Shown: positions 6,826 through 14,376, numbered from the stretch's first letter. The stretch: DNA of 14,957 bases from Holosporales bacterium (GCA_031270515.1 JAISXM010000052.1:1-14957), one strand, 5' to 3'. Made by a program: numbers and translations. The notes: generated from the letters alone by a model not told the origin.

Positions 6826-9111
6826 ATGCGAACTTTTTCACAAAGAGCGCTCACGATATGCAAAAGTGTTGTAATATGCATCTTGTCCGTTACTTTACGA
6901 TCTTGTTCCACGATGACCGAACAGCGTTCTACGATGACCAAACCTAATAAAAACCCTCTAATCGACGAAAAATCATATCGTGAGTGGTATGCGTCTTCTT
7001 TTTCTGATGAGTTTTGGTTGAAGCAAGCTCAGAGCATCAGCTGGATCAACGCGCCAACCGTTGCGGACCGCTCTTGTTTCGCGTCCAACCCCCAAATCCG
7101 GTGGTTTGAGGACGGAACGCTTAACGTGTGTTACAACTGCGTGGACCGCCATCTGCAAAATAATGCGGACAAGACGGCTATCATATTCGAGCCCGATGAA
7201 CCGGGGCGCGCGGTGCACATTTCGTACAGGGAGTTGCATCGGAACGTGTGCAAACTCGCCAATACGCTAAAAAGCCTGGGCGTGGAGAAGGGCGACGTCG
7301 TGACCGTGTATTTGCCGATGGATCCGTCCATTATTTATGCGATGCTCGCGTGTGCCAGGATCGGGGCGATACATGCGGTGGTGTTTTCGGGGTTTGCGTC
7401 GCATGCGCTCGCGGATAGGTTGGCTCAGTCCGGGTCGAAGGTTGTGATCACGAAGACGGATAACCAACGAGGGGGACGCACAATAAAATTGAGGGACAAT
7501 GTGGATAACGCGCTCGCAGCAAATGAGGCGCAGAAACAAAACACAGTGACCTCGATTATATTAATGGATGAATTTGTTCGGGAAGCGCCAGGGGAGAAAG
7601 GGCAAGCATGCGATTCGAATAGCGCCGCTGGACCTGGGGAGTACAACGCGCCCAGTGCTGGGAATCATAGCGCCGCTGGACCTGTAGGTCACAACGCCGC
7701 TACGCACACTAACATCCCAGTAATATACTTCCACAACAGACACGCAGACGAGCGCTTTTGCCCCTGCGAAGAAATGTCCGCCCTTGACCCTCTCTTTGTC
7801 CTATACACATCAGGATCAACCGGGCGCCCAAAGGGAGTCGTGCACAGTTCTGGCGGCTACATTACTTACACTGCGCTAACTCACAGAGTTGTGTTCGACC
7901 TGCAACCTGACGACGTGTATTTCTGTACGGCGGACATAGGCTGGATAACGGGGCATTCTTACGGCGTCTACGGGCCGCTAGCAAACGGGGCGACGCTGGT
8001 GCTGTTCCAGGGGATTCCGACATATCCCGATGCAGGCAGGTTTTGGCGAATAATAGATGAGCACAAGGTTTCGATTTTTTATACCGCGCCAACTGCTCTG
8101 CGTTCGTTGATCAAGCTGGGAGATGAGTTTGTGCGCCAAGCTTCGTTGAGTACGTTGCGCGTGCTGGGATCGGTCGGGGAGCCGATCGATTTGCCTACGT
8201 GGCAGTGGTTTTACGAGCTTGTTGGGCACAGCAATTGTCCCATTATGGACACTTGGTGGCAAACGGAAAGCGGCGGAGTCCTGATATGTCCGCTGTTGTC
8301 TCAGCCTCAAAAGCCTGGATGCGCGACAAAGCCATTTGCCGGAGTCGCCCCAGCGATCAAGTTTATTGCGCAACCTTCGGCAACGAACCCATCTGCCAAC
8401 GTATCTGAATATGTAGGATCGATTGCGCAACCTTCAGCGACAGACCCATCTACCAGCATTGCTGAATATATCGGATCAATCGCGCAACATGCCACAACAA
8501 ACCCATCTGCCAAGGAAAATTGCATCAGTCCTGCATCTTCAGAATCAGAAGCTCGGGGCTCTCTTGAGCTACATAGATCATGGCCCGGGCAATGCATTGG
8601 TGTGCTAAATGACCCGCTATACTTTCAGCAAGCATATTTCAAGGACGGCGTGTACGTTAGTGGCGACGGCGCAAGGACCGACAGCGACGGTGACTTTTGG
8701 ATACTTGGGCGCATGGACGACGTGCTCAACGTGTCTGGGCATAGGCTCAATTCGGCAGAGCTCGAGCAGGCCGTGACCTCTTTGCCCGCCATCGCCGAGA
8801 CTTGCGTTGTGGGGGCGCCACACGACATCAAGGGGCAGTGCATCGTTGTGTTTGTCGTGCTGCGCAAGGGCGAACGCTCTGACGACGTGGCGACGCATGT
8901 GACGGCGCAGCTTCGCAAGGAAATTGGCCCCATCGCATCCCCAGATAGGGTTGTCGTTGTCGCTGAATTGCCAAAGACTCGGTCGGGCAAAATCGTGCGC
9001 CGCTTGCTGCGAAAGCTGGTCGCAGGGGATAATGTTGCGAGCGAAGACACGAGTATGTTACTGAATCCCGATGCGCTTGCAACAATCGAGGCGGCGCTAC
9101 ATCAAAAATGA
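6826..9111 (+). CDS. acs: Acetyl-CoA synthetase (AMP-forming) with two inserted repeat segments
   Basis: Makes acetyl-CoA from acetate, ATP and CoA through acetyl-AMP in the cytosol. Family hallmarks, numbered from ATG 6826: the acyl-CoA synthetase N-terminal part (YREWYASSFSDEFW), the phosphate loop YTSGSTGRPKG (327-337), DTWWQTESGG, SGDGAR, the hinge GRMDDVLNVSGHR, and PKTRSGK (716-722) with the catalytic, acetylatable Lys722. The length is 761 residues against about 650 for the family. The excess comes from two low-complexity insertions (about 256-295 and 513-583) made of short tandem repeats, plus an unusual N-terminus. ATG 6826 has a good ribosome site (GGAAAGGA, about 10 nt upstream) but yields an odd hydrophobic leader (residues 9-24). 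In-frame ATGs at 6913 and 6934 lack ribosome sites but would give a family-like start (MTKPNKNPLIDEKSYREWY). The start is therefore unsure; the identity is firm. Confidence 0.93.
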   Translation: MRTFSQRALTICKSVVICILSVTLRSCSTMTEQRSTMTKPNKNPLIDEKSYREWYASSFSDEFWLKQAQSISWINAPTVADRSCFASNPQIRWFEDGTLNVCYNCVDRHLQNNADKTAIIFEPDEPGRAVHISYRELHRNVCKLANTLKSLGVEKGDVVTVYLPMDPSIIYAMLACARIGAIHAVVFSGFASHALADRLAQSGSKVVITKTDNQRGGRTIKLRDNVDNALAANEAQKQNTVTSIILMDEFVREAPGEKGQACDSNSAAGPGEYNAPSAGNHSAAGPVGHNAATHTNIPVIYFHNRHADERFCPCEEMSALDPLFVLYTSGSTGRPKGVVHSSGGYITYTALTHRVVFDLQPDDVYFCTADIGWITGHSYGVYGPLANGATLVLFQGIPTYPDAGRFWRIIDEHKVSIFYTAPTALRSLIKLGDEFVRQASLSTLRVLGSVGEPIDLPTWQWFYELVGHSNCPIMDTWWQTESGGVLICPLLSQPQKPGCATKPFAGVAPAIKFIAQPSATNPSANVSEYVGSIAQPSATDPSTSIAEYIGSIAQHATTNPSAKENCISPASSESEARGSLELHRSWPGQCIGVLNDPLYFQQAYFKDGVYVSGDGARTDSDGDFWILGRMDDVLNVSGHRLNSAELEQAVTSLPAIAETCVVGAPHDIKGQCIVVFVVLRKGERSDDVATHVTAQLRKEIGPIASPDRVVVVAELPKTRSGKIVRRLLRKLVAGDNVASEDTSMLLNPDALATIEAALHQK
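7621..7684 (+). repeat. 48-bp-period repeat in acs insertion 1
   Basis: AGCGCCGCTGGACCTG occurs at 7621-7636 and 7669-7684, 48 bp (16 codons) apart, giving the SAAGP peptide twice. It lies in the segment just before the phosphate-loop domain where the family has no such insertion. Confidence 0.85.
8365..8510 (+). repeat. 57-bp (19-residue) tandem repeat in acs insertion 2
   Basis: Two full units (IAQPSATNPSANVSEYVGS, then IAQPSATDPSTSIAEYIGS) and a partial third (IAQHATTNPSAK) follow each other from residue 514. They sit between the DTWWQTE region and SWPGQ, probably in a solvent-exposed loop. Confidence 0.9.
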
Positions 9112-9234
9112 GATTGTCAGCACCATGCTTTTTGCGCTAAAAGTTGTAGATGTCGAGTGCTTGAAGTAACAAAGCTGGACGACCGCGAAAAGTGCCCGCT
9201 GTGGCATCAATTTGCGGGGATTTTGTGGCAATCT

Positions 9235-9308
9235 GCGGGTGTAGCTCAATGGCAGAGCAGGAGCTTCCCAAGCTTAAGACGGGAGTTCGATTCTCCTCAC
9301 CCGCTCCA
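9235..9308 (+). tRNA. tRNA-Gly (anticodon CCC)
   Basis: The 74-nt sequence folds as a cloverleaf. The acceptor stem GCGGGTG pairs with CACCCGC, the D stem is GCTC/GAGC, the anticodon loop is TTCCCAA (anticodon CCC, reading GGG), and the T arm is GGGAG-TTCGATT-CTCCT. The CCA end is encoded, and seven Ts follow (9310-9316), which may help termination. It sits 123 bp after acs and 153 bp before priA. Confidence 0.95.
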
Positions 9309-9335
9309 ATTTTTTTCACGTTGGGTTTAATTTCG

Positions 9336-9443
9336 TGCTCAGATAAGTTGTCCAGGCATCCATGCTCAGATAGGTTGTCCAAGCATTTGTGCTATCCAAG
9401 TTGTCCAGGTATTTGTGCTCAGGTAAATTCTCCAAGCACAATG
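9336..9443 (+). repeat. 27-bp tandem repeat, 4 copies, in the priA leader
   Basis: Units begin at 9336, 9363, 9390 and 9416 and follow TGCTCAGATA(A/G)GTTGTCC plus about nine bases. Unit 3 is 26 bp and unit 4 has diverged. The array fills the space between tRNA-Gly and the priA start. No intervening spacers are present, so it is not a CRISPR. Confidence 0.85.
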
Positions 9444-9461
9444 ATAGGTCAGGTGTCCGTT

Positions 9462-11813
9462 ATGTCCCAAGCCCCGCCATATTATAGAGTCGTCGTCGCA
9501 ACAGGATTCGACCGACTCCTCACGTACAAGCCCCCTGACACGACAGCTCCCCTTGACACGGCAGATTCTCCTGACACGGCAGATTCTCCTGACATGGCAG
9601 CGCCCCCTGAACGACATGCCGCCTCCACATGCGCCGCGCTCGTTCCAGGCCAGCTCGTCGTCGTTCCTTTGCGAAATCGGCAAGTGGTCGGCGTAATAAC
9701 GGAGCTCGGCACGGCCGACGACTCCATCGACGGCGCCCGCATCAAGCACATGTCGTATGCATCCCCGTGGGTCATTCCGCCGAAAAGCATGGACTTCCTG
9801 ATATGGTTTGCTGCATACAATTTAATCAGCTTGGGGATGGCACTCAAAATGATGGTTCCATTTGCCGCAGAGGTAATGGGCAAGAGCGTCAATTTGAGCA
9901 AGCAACCCAATGGCGCACCAATCACTTCGAATGCGCAATCCAGTGACGCACCAATCAATTTGAGCCAGCAATTCGACGTGCCAATCAATTCGAGCGCGCA
10001 ATCCAGTGGCACACCAATCAATTCTAACGCGCCAAGTGGCACACAAATCACTTTAAACCCCAATCAACAGGACGCTCTCACTCAACTAATCGCAAGAAAC
10101 GCCTTTGCGGTCGATTTAATTGATGGAGTAACCGGAAGTGGAAAAACCGAAGTATATTTTTCCGTTATCCAGCAACGATTATCGCAAAATCCTCATGCTC
10201 AAATATTGGTTCTGCTCCCGGAAATTTCGCTAACCACGGCTTTAATTAGTCGATTTGAAAAATATTTTCACTTTAAACCGCACGTTTGGCACTCCAGCGC
10301 GACAAAGCCTCAAAAATTAAAGATCTGGACAAAAGTCATGAACGGGGAGCCTGCTGTCGTCATTGGGGCGCGATCTGCTCTGTTCCTGCCGTTTACAAAC
10401 CTCGCAACTATTATCGTCGACGAAGAGCACGACGCTTCATACAAACAAAATGAGCAAGGGCACTATAACGCTCGCGACATGGCGATTGCGCGCGCGTCGC
10501 TGGAGGGGGTTCCGGTCATCCTTGCGTCCGCGACGCCGTCGTTGGAAACCGTGCAAAACGTGCGCGCTGGCAAATTTGCAATAACAAAGTTGCCGTCCCG
10601 ATACGCAGACGCCGTAATGCCCTCGATCTTTATCGTAGACATGCGTCAGGAGGCGGGGCGCCCCATCATTTCCTCCGCCCTCAGCCTGGCGATGTATACG
10701 GCGCTGATCAAGCAAGAACAAATTTTGCTTTTTGTAAATCAGCGCGGGTATGCACCTTTATCCCTGTGCAAAAACTGCGGATACAAGTGGCGGTGCCCAG
10801 AGTGCGATGTCAATTTAACGGAGCACAAGTCACAGCGCGGCTTGGTGTGCCACTACTGCGGGAGGAGGCAGGCGTTCCCTAGTGAATGCCCCGAATGCAC
10901 GCTTAAAGACACGCGCGTATCCATAGGGTTTGGGACGGAGCGGGTCATTGAGGCGATCGCATGCCAGTTTCCGTCGGCGAGGAGCCTCATTGTGTCAAGC
11001 GACACGGTTTCGTCAAAAAAAGCTTGGCAGGATGCAATCGGCGCCATAATGAAAAACGAGGTCGACATAATACTTGGAACGCAAATATTGGCGAAGGGGC
11101 ATCACTTTCCGAACTTAACCGTCGTTGGCGTGATTAGTGCGGATCATGGGTTGAGCATGTGCGATCTGAGGGCGAATGAGCGAACGTACCAACTGCTGGA
11201 CCAAGTCTCCGGGCGCGCAGGACGCGAAAAGAAGCGGGGCTCCGTTTTCTTGCAGACGTATGCGCCGAATAGCCCGCTGATACAGGCGCTGGCCAATCAT
11301 GATAGGGATGCGTTTTATGAATACGAATTAAAGGATCGCAATGCTCATGATATGCCACCGTTCAAGGCGTTGATTGCTGTCATCGTTTCTGGGGATAACG
11401 AAATTAATGTCCAAAAGGAATCTCGTCGGCTCGCGCAAGCATTTGCGGATATGGTGGCGCAAGCGAAAGGCGCGTGTGTGGGGCAGGGTAATACAGAGGC
11501 TCAGTCGAACGCGCCATCAAGTAAGCCACTAAATGCGTCGCAAAGTGAACAATCGAATGCGCCGCCAAATGAACAATCGAACGCGCGACCAAGTAAGCCA
11601 TTCTCACCTTCGGGATTAAATGCGCTAGCAAACGCCCAGCTGCTCGGCCCAGCTCCAGCTCCAATATCAAAACTTCGCGGCAAATATAGGTACAGGCTGT
11701 TGATAAAAACCGAGAAAGGGGGGCTTCTCCAGCCAATAATAAAACTGTGGGCCCAAAGTCAGAATACATCCGTTGATGTATGCGTAGACGTAGATCCGTA
11801 TGAGTTTTTGTAG
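9462..11813 (+). CDS. priA: Primosomal protein N' (PriA) replication-restart helicase
   Basis: PriA recognises stalled or repaired forks and reloads the replicative helicase. ATG 9462 (MSQAPPYYRVVV) follows an AGGTCAGGTG ribosome-like site and gives 783 residues; E. coli PriA has 732. The open frame extends upstream through the 27-bp array and the tRNA, which cannot be coding; ATG 9441 is a less supported alternative. Seen in order: the N-terminal DNA-binding beta domain (VPGQLVVVPLRNRQVVGVI), Walker A GVTGSGKT (222-229), DEEH (320-323), a zinc-binding insert with Cys pairs 436/439, 445/448, 463/466 and 476/479, the helicase motif GTQILAKGHHFPNL, and QVSGRAGR. Three low-complexity insertions are present at about 26-55 (18-bp repeat of GACACGGCAGATTCTCCT, 9555-9590), 144-197 and 675-735. 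All eight Cys and the helicase motifs are intact, so it is probably functional. Confidence 0.95.
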   Translation: MSQAPPYYRVVVATGFDRLLTYKPPDTTAPLDTADSPDTADSPDMAAPPERHAASTCAALVPGQLVVVPLRNRQVVGVITELGTADDSIDGARIKHMSYASPWVIPPKSMDFLIWFAAYNLISLGMALKMMVPFAAEVMGKSVNLSKQPNGAPITSNAQSSDAPINLSQQFDVPINSSAQSSGTPINSNAPSGTQITLNPNQQDALTQLIARNAFAVDLIDGVTGSGKTEVYFSVIQQRLSQNPHAQILVLLPEISLTTALISRFEKYFHFKPHVWHSSATKPQKLKIWTKVMNGEPAVVIGARSALFLPFTNLATIIVDEEHDASYKQNEQGHYNARDMAIARASLEGVPVILASATPSLETVQNVRAGKFAITKLPSRYADAVMPSIFIVDMRQEAGRPIISSALSLAMYTALIKQEQILLFVNQRGYAPLSLCKNCGYKWRCPECDVNLTEHKSQRGLVCHYCGRRQAFPSECPECTLKDTRVSIGFGTERVIEAIACQFPSARSLIVSSDTVSSKKAWQDAIGAIMKNEVDIILGTQILAKGHHFPNLTVVGVISADHGLSMCDLRANERTYQLLDQVSGRAGREKKRGSVFLQTYAPNSPLIQALANHDRDAFYEYELKDRNAHDMPPFKALIAVIVSGDNEINVQKESRRLAQAFADMVAQAKGACVGQGNTEAQSNAPSSKPLNASQSEQSNAPPNEQSNARPSKPFSPSGLNALANAQLLGPAPAPISKLRGKYRYRLLIKTEKGGLLQPIIKLWAQSQNTSVDVCVDVDPYEFL
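9891..10052 (+). repeat. Tandem repeat insertion in priA (about 11 residues per unit)
   Basis: Degenerate units of 10-11 residues (SNAQSSDAPIN, SSAQSSGTPIN) span residues 144-197, between the DNA-binding domain and the helicase core. DNA words such as GCGCAATCCAGTG and CACCAATCA recur. Confidence 0.85.
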
Positions 11814-11864
11814 TTATACCCAAACACAAAAAGTTTATCAGTGCGTCGTTTCGAATCCCGGGCT

Positions 11865-11893
11865 GGGACCCCATTCAACTAGTATGGGGTCCC
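11865..11893. repeat. Perfect 10-bp palindrome of the GGGTCCC family
   Basis: GGGACCCCAT and ATGGGGTCCC flank a 9-nt centre (TCAACTAGT), followed by CGGCTCG. It is the same family as the array at 2121-2229 (the centre TCAACT is shared with unit 2). It lies 51 bp past the priA stop and could form a strong hairpin in the transcript, though no T-tract follows. Confidence 0.85.
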
Positions 11894-11942
11894 GGCTCGT
11901 TCTCCGAAACTCCTGCTGCTAACTCTTATTGTGATTGGGTAT

Positions 11943-12191
11943 ATCTTAATGACTTCAGTGTTGCACATTTTTTGCGCATTACTCAAATCTGCTCATCAAA
12001 ATTGTATTTTATCCCTGCCCATAAAAACAAGTTGCATTTTTCTCCTCATCCAGGTCTGGCATGATAACGAGTTTCAACTTGTTTGTTATGGGGACCCGGT
12101 TTAGTGGCTATTTTTTACTACGGTTAAAAAGTGTGCGATCCTCAAAGGACCAGAAACAATGGGTTCTTCTTAAAAATTTTTCGGAGGACGC
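11943..12191 (+). mobile_element. MITE-like element, left-truncated copy, interrupted by the 88-bp hairpin
   Basis: This aligns with the reverse complement of 14183-14376 over most of its length. Shared words are GCACATTTTTTGCGCATTAC, CATCAAAATTGTATTTTA, AGTGTGCGATCCTCAA and TTAAAAATTTTTCG, ending in GGACGCC. The right terminal repeat (about 12158-12191) is present. The left one is missing, and the copy begins abruptly after the 13-bp direct repeat. An 88-bp hairpin element (12012-12099) interrupts it. No open frame spans it, so any transposase would have to act in trans. Confidence 0.8.
12012..12099 (-). mobile_element. 88-bp hairpin element, copy 2, inserted with TTTA duplication
   Basis: Same length and arm layout as 2351-2438 but reversed: TCCCTGCCCATAAAAACAAG at the left end and CAACTTGTTTGTTATGGGG then ACCCGG at the right. 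TTTA lies at both ends (12008-12011 and 12100-12103). The related MITE at 14183-14376 has a single TAAA (14272-14275, TTTA on the other strand) and no insert at this point, so that copy is the uninterrupted site. Inner arms CTCAT (12045-12049) and ACGAG (12067-12071) can also pair. Confidence 0.85.
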
Positions 12192-12215
12192 CGGTGCGGC
12201 CAATTGTGATTGGGT

Positions 12216-12244
12216 TTGACAGAGCTCCTTAATATACTACTATC
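12216..12244 (+). promoter_or_regulatory. Possible promoter of tyrS
   Basis: TTGACA at 12216-12221 is a perfect -35 box just after the 13-bp direct repeat. The -10 is weak: ACTATC after 17 bp, or TATCAA after 19 bp. This would place the start of transcription about 100 nt before the tyrS ATG. Confidence 0.3.
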
Positions 12245-12353
12245 AATAACAGGTCGTACGTATGCCTCACGTAGGAAGCTTATCTGCTGCAGGCTATACT
12301 CTGCCCAGCAAGCAGGCGTAATTTTTGGCGTAATTTTTATAGAGAGAAGGGGA

Positions 12354-13607
12354 ATGGATAAATTTAGATCAGAGTTGCTCTCGGTTTTGCAAGAGCGCGA
12401 CTTCATATATCAGTGCACAGATATAGAACAATTGGACAACATTTGCGCAACTCAGAAAATTTCTGGATACATTGGCTTTGACGCGACGGCGAAGAGCCTG
12501 CAAGTCGGCAACCTGTCTGTGATAATGCTGCTGCGCTGGTTCCAGCACTTTGGGCACAAACCAATTGTGCTCGTCGGGGGGGGGACAAGTCGCCTCGGAG
12601 ATCCATCGTTCAAGCAAACGGCGCGCCCGTTGATGTCTCTGGAGAGGATACAAGAGAACATAAACGGGATATCAAAGGTGTTCGCTAAATTGCTGAAATT
12701 TGATCATTCCCCTAAAGGCGCGTGCCTAGTGAATAATGCGGACTGGTTGTCGGACATAAAGTATTTGGATTTCCTTAGGGATTTCGGATGCCACTTTACC
12801 GTAAATAAAATGCTTTCAATGGATTGCGTAAAAACTAGGTTGGATGGTGGCGATCCGTTGAGCTTTATCGAATTTAATTACTCGCTCATGCAAGCATACG
12901 ACTTCTTCCATTTGAACAAGGAGTTCGGTTGCGTCCTTCAGATGGGTGGCGCAGACCAATGGTGCAACATCATCAGTGGCGTGGACCTTACGCGCAAACT
13001 ATCGCGCACTCCTGTGTTCGGGTTGACGGCGCCGCTTGTGACGAACGCGTCGGGCATGAAGATGGGGAAGACTGCAGCTGGCGCGGTTTGGCTGAACGAG
13101 GATATGTGCCTGCCGTATGACTATTGGCAGTTCTGGCGCAACACTGATGACCGAGATGTGATCTGTTATTTGAAGAAATTCACGGAGCTTCCTATGGACG
13201 AGATTCACAAGCTGAGCTTGCTCGAAGGGCGCGAAATCAACGATGCGAAGACTGTGCTGGCGGATGAAGCGACTGCGCTGATTCATGGGCGTCAGGTGCT
13301 CGATGGCATACATGCCGCAGCAGGAGCCGTTTTTGGGGCGGATGGGGATGACGCAACTCTGCCGTCTTTTAAACTAAATCGCGACCAATTGCCGATAGCT
13401 TTGGATGACCTTTTTGTGTTGAGTGGGCTTTGTGCCAGCAAGGGGGACCTTAAGCGCTTGGTTACAGGAAGCGGCGTCAGCGTGGAGGGGCAGGTTGTTA
13501 CGGATCCGAAGCAGTTGGTCACTATTGATAAAATTGCGGACAAGGGGTTGCTTTTGTCGGTTGGGAAGAAAAGGCATATTAAGGTTGTAGTTAACGAGCA
13601 GAAATGA
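12354..13607 (+). CDS. tyrS: Tyrosyl-tRNA synthetase
   Basis: Charges tRNA-Tyr with tyrosine in the cytosol (class I synthetase). ATG 12354 follows a strong ribosome site (AGAAGG) and gives 417 residues, normal for bacterial TyrRS. Seen in order: the Rossmann fold with the HIGH-equivalent segment FDATAKSLQVGNL (42-54), VGGGTSRLGDPS, the tyrosine-site region NYSLMQAYDF and GGADQW, the KMSKS loop as KMGKT (236-240), and a C-terminal S4-like RNA-binding domain (GDLKRLVTGSGVSVEGQVV). Oddity: the first His of HIGH is Gln50 (QVGN), a position that is nearly always His and stabilises the transition state. The gene overlaps the downstream regulator by 4 bp. An in-frame extension back to 12210 runs into the 13-bp repeat and is not family-like. 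Confidence 0.95.
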   Translation: MDKFRSELLSVLQERDFIYQCTDIEQLDNICATQKISGYIGFDATAKSLQVGNLSVIMLLRWFQHFGHKPIVLVGGGTSRLGDPSFKQTARPLMSLERIQENINGISKVFAKLLKFDHSPKGACLVNNADWLSDIKYLDFLRDFGCHFTVNKMLSMDCVKTRLDGGDPLSFIEFNYSLMQAYDFFHLNKEFGCVLQMGGADQWCNIISGVDLTRKLSRTPVFGLTAPLVTNASGMKMGKTAAGAVWLNEDMCLPYDYWQFWRNTDDRDVICYLKKFTELPMDEIHKLSLLEGREINDAKTVLADEATALIHGRQVLDGIHAAAGAVFGADGDDATLPSFKLNRDQLPIALDDLFVLSGLCASKGDLKRLVTGSGVSVEGQVVTDPKQLVTIDKIADKGLLLSVGKKRHIKVVVNEQK

Positions 13608-14158
13608 ACGAGCACGAGCCACCAATCGACCCTATTAGCAGAAGAATTGGCGCATTCATAAAGCACAGGCGAATCCAGCTGGGGTTAACTCAGCGAAATT
13701 TAGCACAAATGCTGGGGATAACCGCGCAGCAAGTACAAAAGTACGAGTCTGGGGCGAATTCTCTGCGCATAACGAGATTTGTGCAGCTGAGCAAGGTGCT
13801 GAGCTGCCCGCTGAAGAACTTTTTGCTGATGTGTGACGACGTTCGTTGGGACAGTGCCAATGCCAATGCCAATACTAGTGCCAATGCATCAAATGATGCA
13901 TTAAATGAGGAATCGGCCGTTTTCGTTGGGACGAAAAATGCGCATCCCTCTGATGAGAATGAGCCTTTTGATGAGATTGATAATTTTTTCGGACAGTTTT
14001 TATCGCTAGGTGAAAAGCAAAAAGAGTATGTCATGGAGATTGTGGATGCGCTCGCGAAGCGTAAAAAACTTCGCGGAAGCAAGCATCCATCAAAGCCCGC
14101 GGAACTGGAGTTTTTCGACGAAAACGCTGACGCTGGCGACCTAAGTCCCGCTAAATAA
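13604..14158 (+). CDS. XRE-family helix-turn-helix regulator
   Basis: The 184-residue protein has a Cro/C1-type HTH at about residues 14-68, with the HTH helices around 30-49 (TQRNLAQMLGITAQQVQKYE). The QQVQKYExGAN signature is typical of a conserved alphaproteobacterial regulator group. The start ATG overlaps the tyrS stop as ATGA, suggesting co-transcription and translational coupling. After the HTH a short (N/S)AN-rich stretch (84-96, from GCCAAT hexamer repeats) leads into a less conserved C-terminal half with an acidic segment and a helical FLSLGEKQKEYVMEIVDALAKRKK segment. The target genes are unknown. Confidence 0.88.
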   Translation: MNEHEPPIDPISRRIGAFIKHRRIQLGLTQRNLAQMLGITAQQVQKYESGANSLRITRFVQLSKVLSCPLKNFLLMCDDVRWDSANANANTSANASNDALNEESAVFVGTKNAHPSDENEPFDEIDNFFGQFLSLGEKQKEYVMEIVDALAKRKKLRGSKHPSKPAELEFFDENADAGDLSPAK

Positions 14159-14182
14159 ATCCGGAGAGCTTCTTTCCACAGG

Positions 14183-14376
14183 GCGTCCTCACGAAAAATT
14201 TTTAATAAGAACCCTTTGTTTTTGGTCCCTTGAGGATCGCACACTTTCTTAACCATAGTAAAAATAGCCACTAAAATACAATTTTGATGCGCCGATTGGA
14301 GTAATGCGCAAAAAATGTGCGACACTGCAGTCATTAAAGATAAAGGGTTCTTATTAAAAAATTTTCATAAGGACGC
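14183..14376 (-). mobile_element. 194-bp MITE-like element with 35-bp terminal inverted repeats
   Basis: Left end 14183-14217 (GCGTCCTCACGAAAAATTTT and on) and right end 14342-14376 are inverted repeats matching at 32 of 35 positions, both ending in GCGTCCT. The interior matches the copy at 11943-12191 in reverse orientation, without the 88-bp insert. There is no coding capacity, and no clear target duplication at its flanks. It fills most of the gap between the XRE gene and the second rpn. Confidence 0.85.

Larger units (their letters stand above)
11928..12215 (+). repeat. 13-bp direct repeat bracketing the MITE remnant upstream of tyrS
   Basis: ATTGTGATTGGGT occurs at 11928-11940 and 12203-12215, immediately outside the MITE-like sequence. 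It may be a target-site duplication or a recombination scar. Removing the intervening 275 bp would rejoin the left flank to TTGACA (12216-12221). Confidence 0.7.

Noticed and set aside
9192..9461. N-terminal extension of priA
   Set aside because: It would translate through tRNA-Gly (the CSSMAEQELPKLKTGVRF stretch is a familiar tRNA-derived artefact) and through the tandem repeat.
12210..12353. 48-codon N-terminal extension of tyrS
   Set aside because: It is not family-like, overlaps the possible promoter and the 13-bp repeat, and the strong ribosome site precedes ATG 12354.
13690..14334. Minus-strand open frame of 214 codons opposite the XRE gene
   Set aside because: It is antisense to a well-supported HTH gene and starts within the MITE; no domain is seen.
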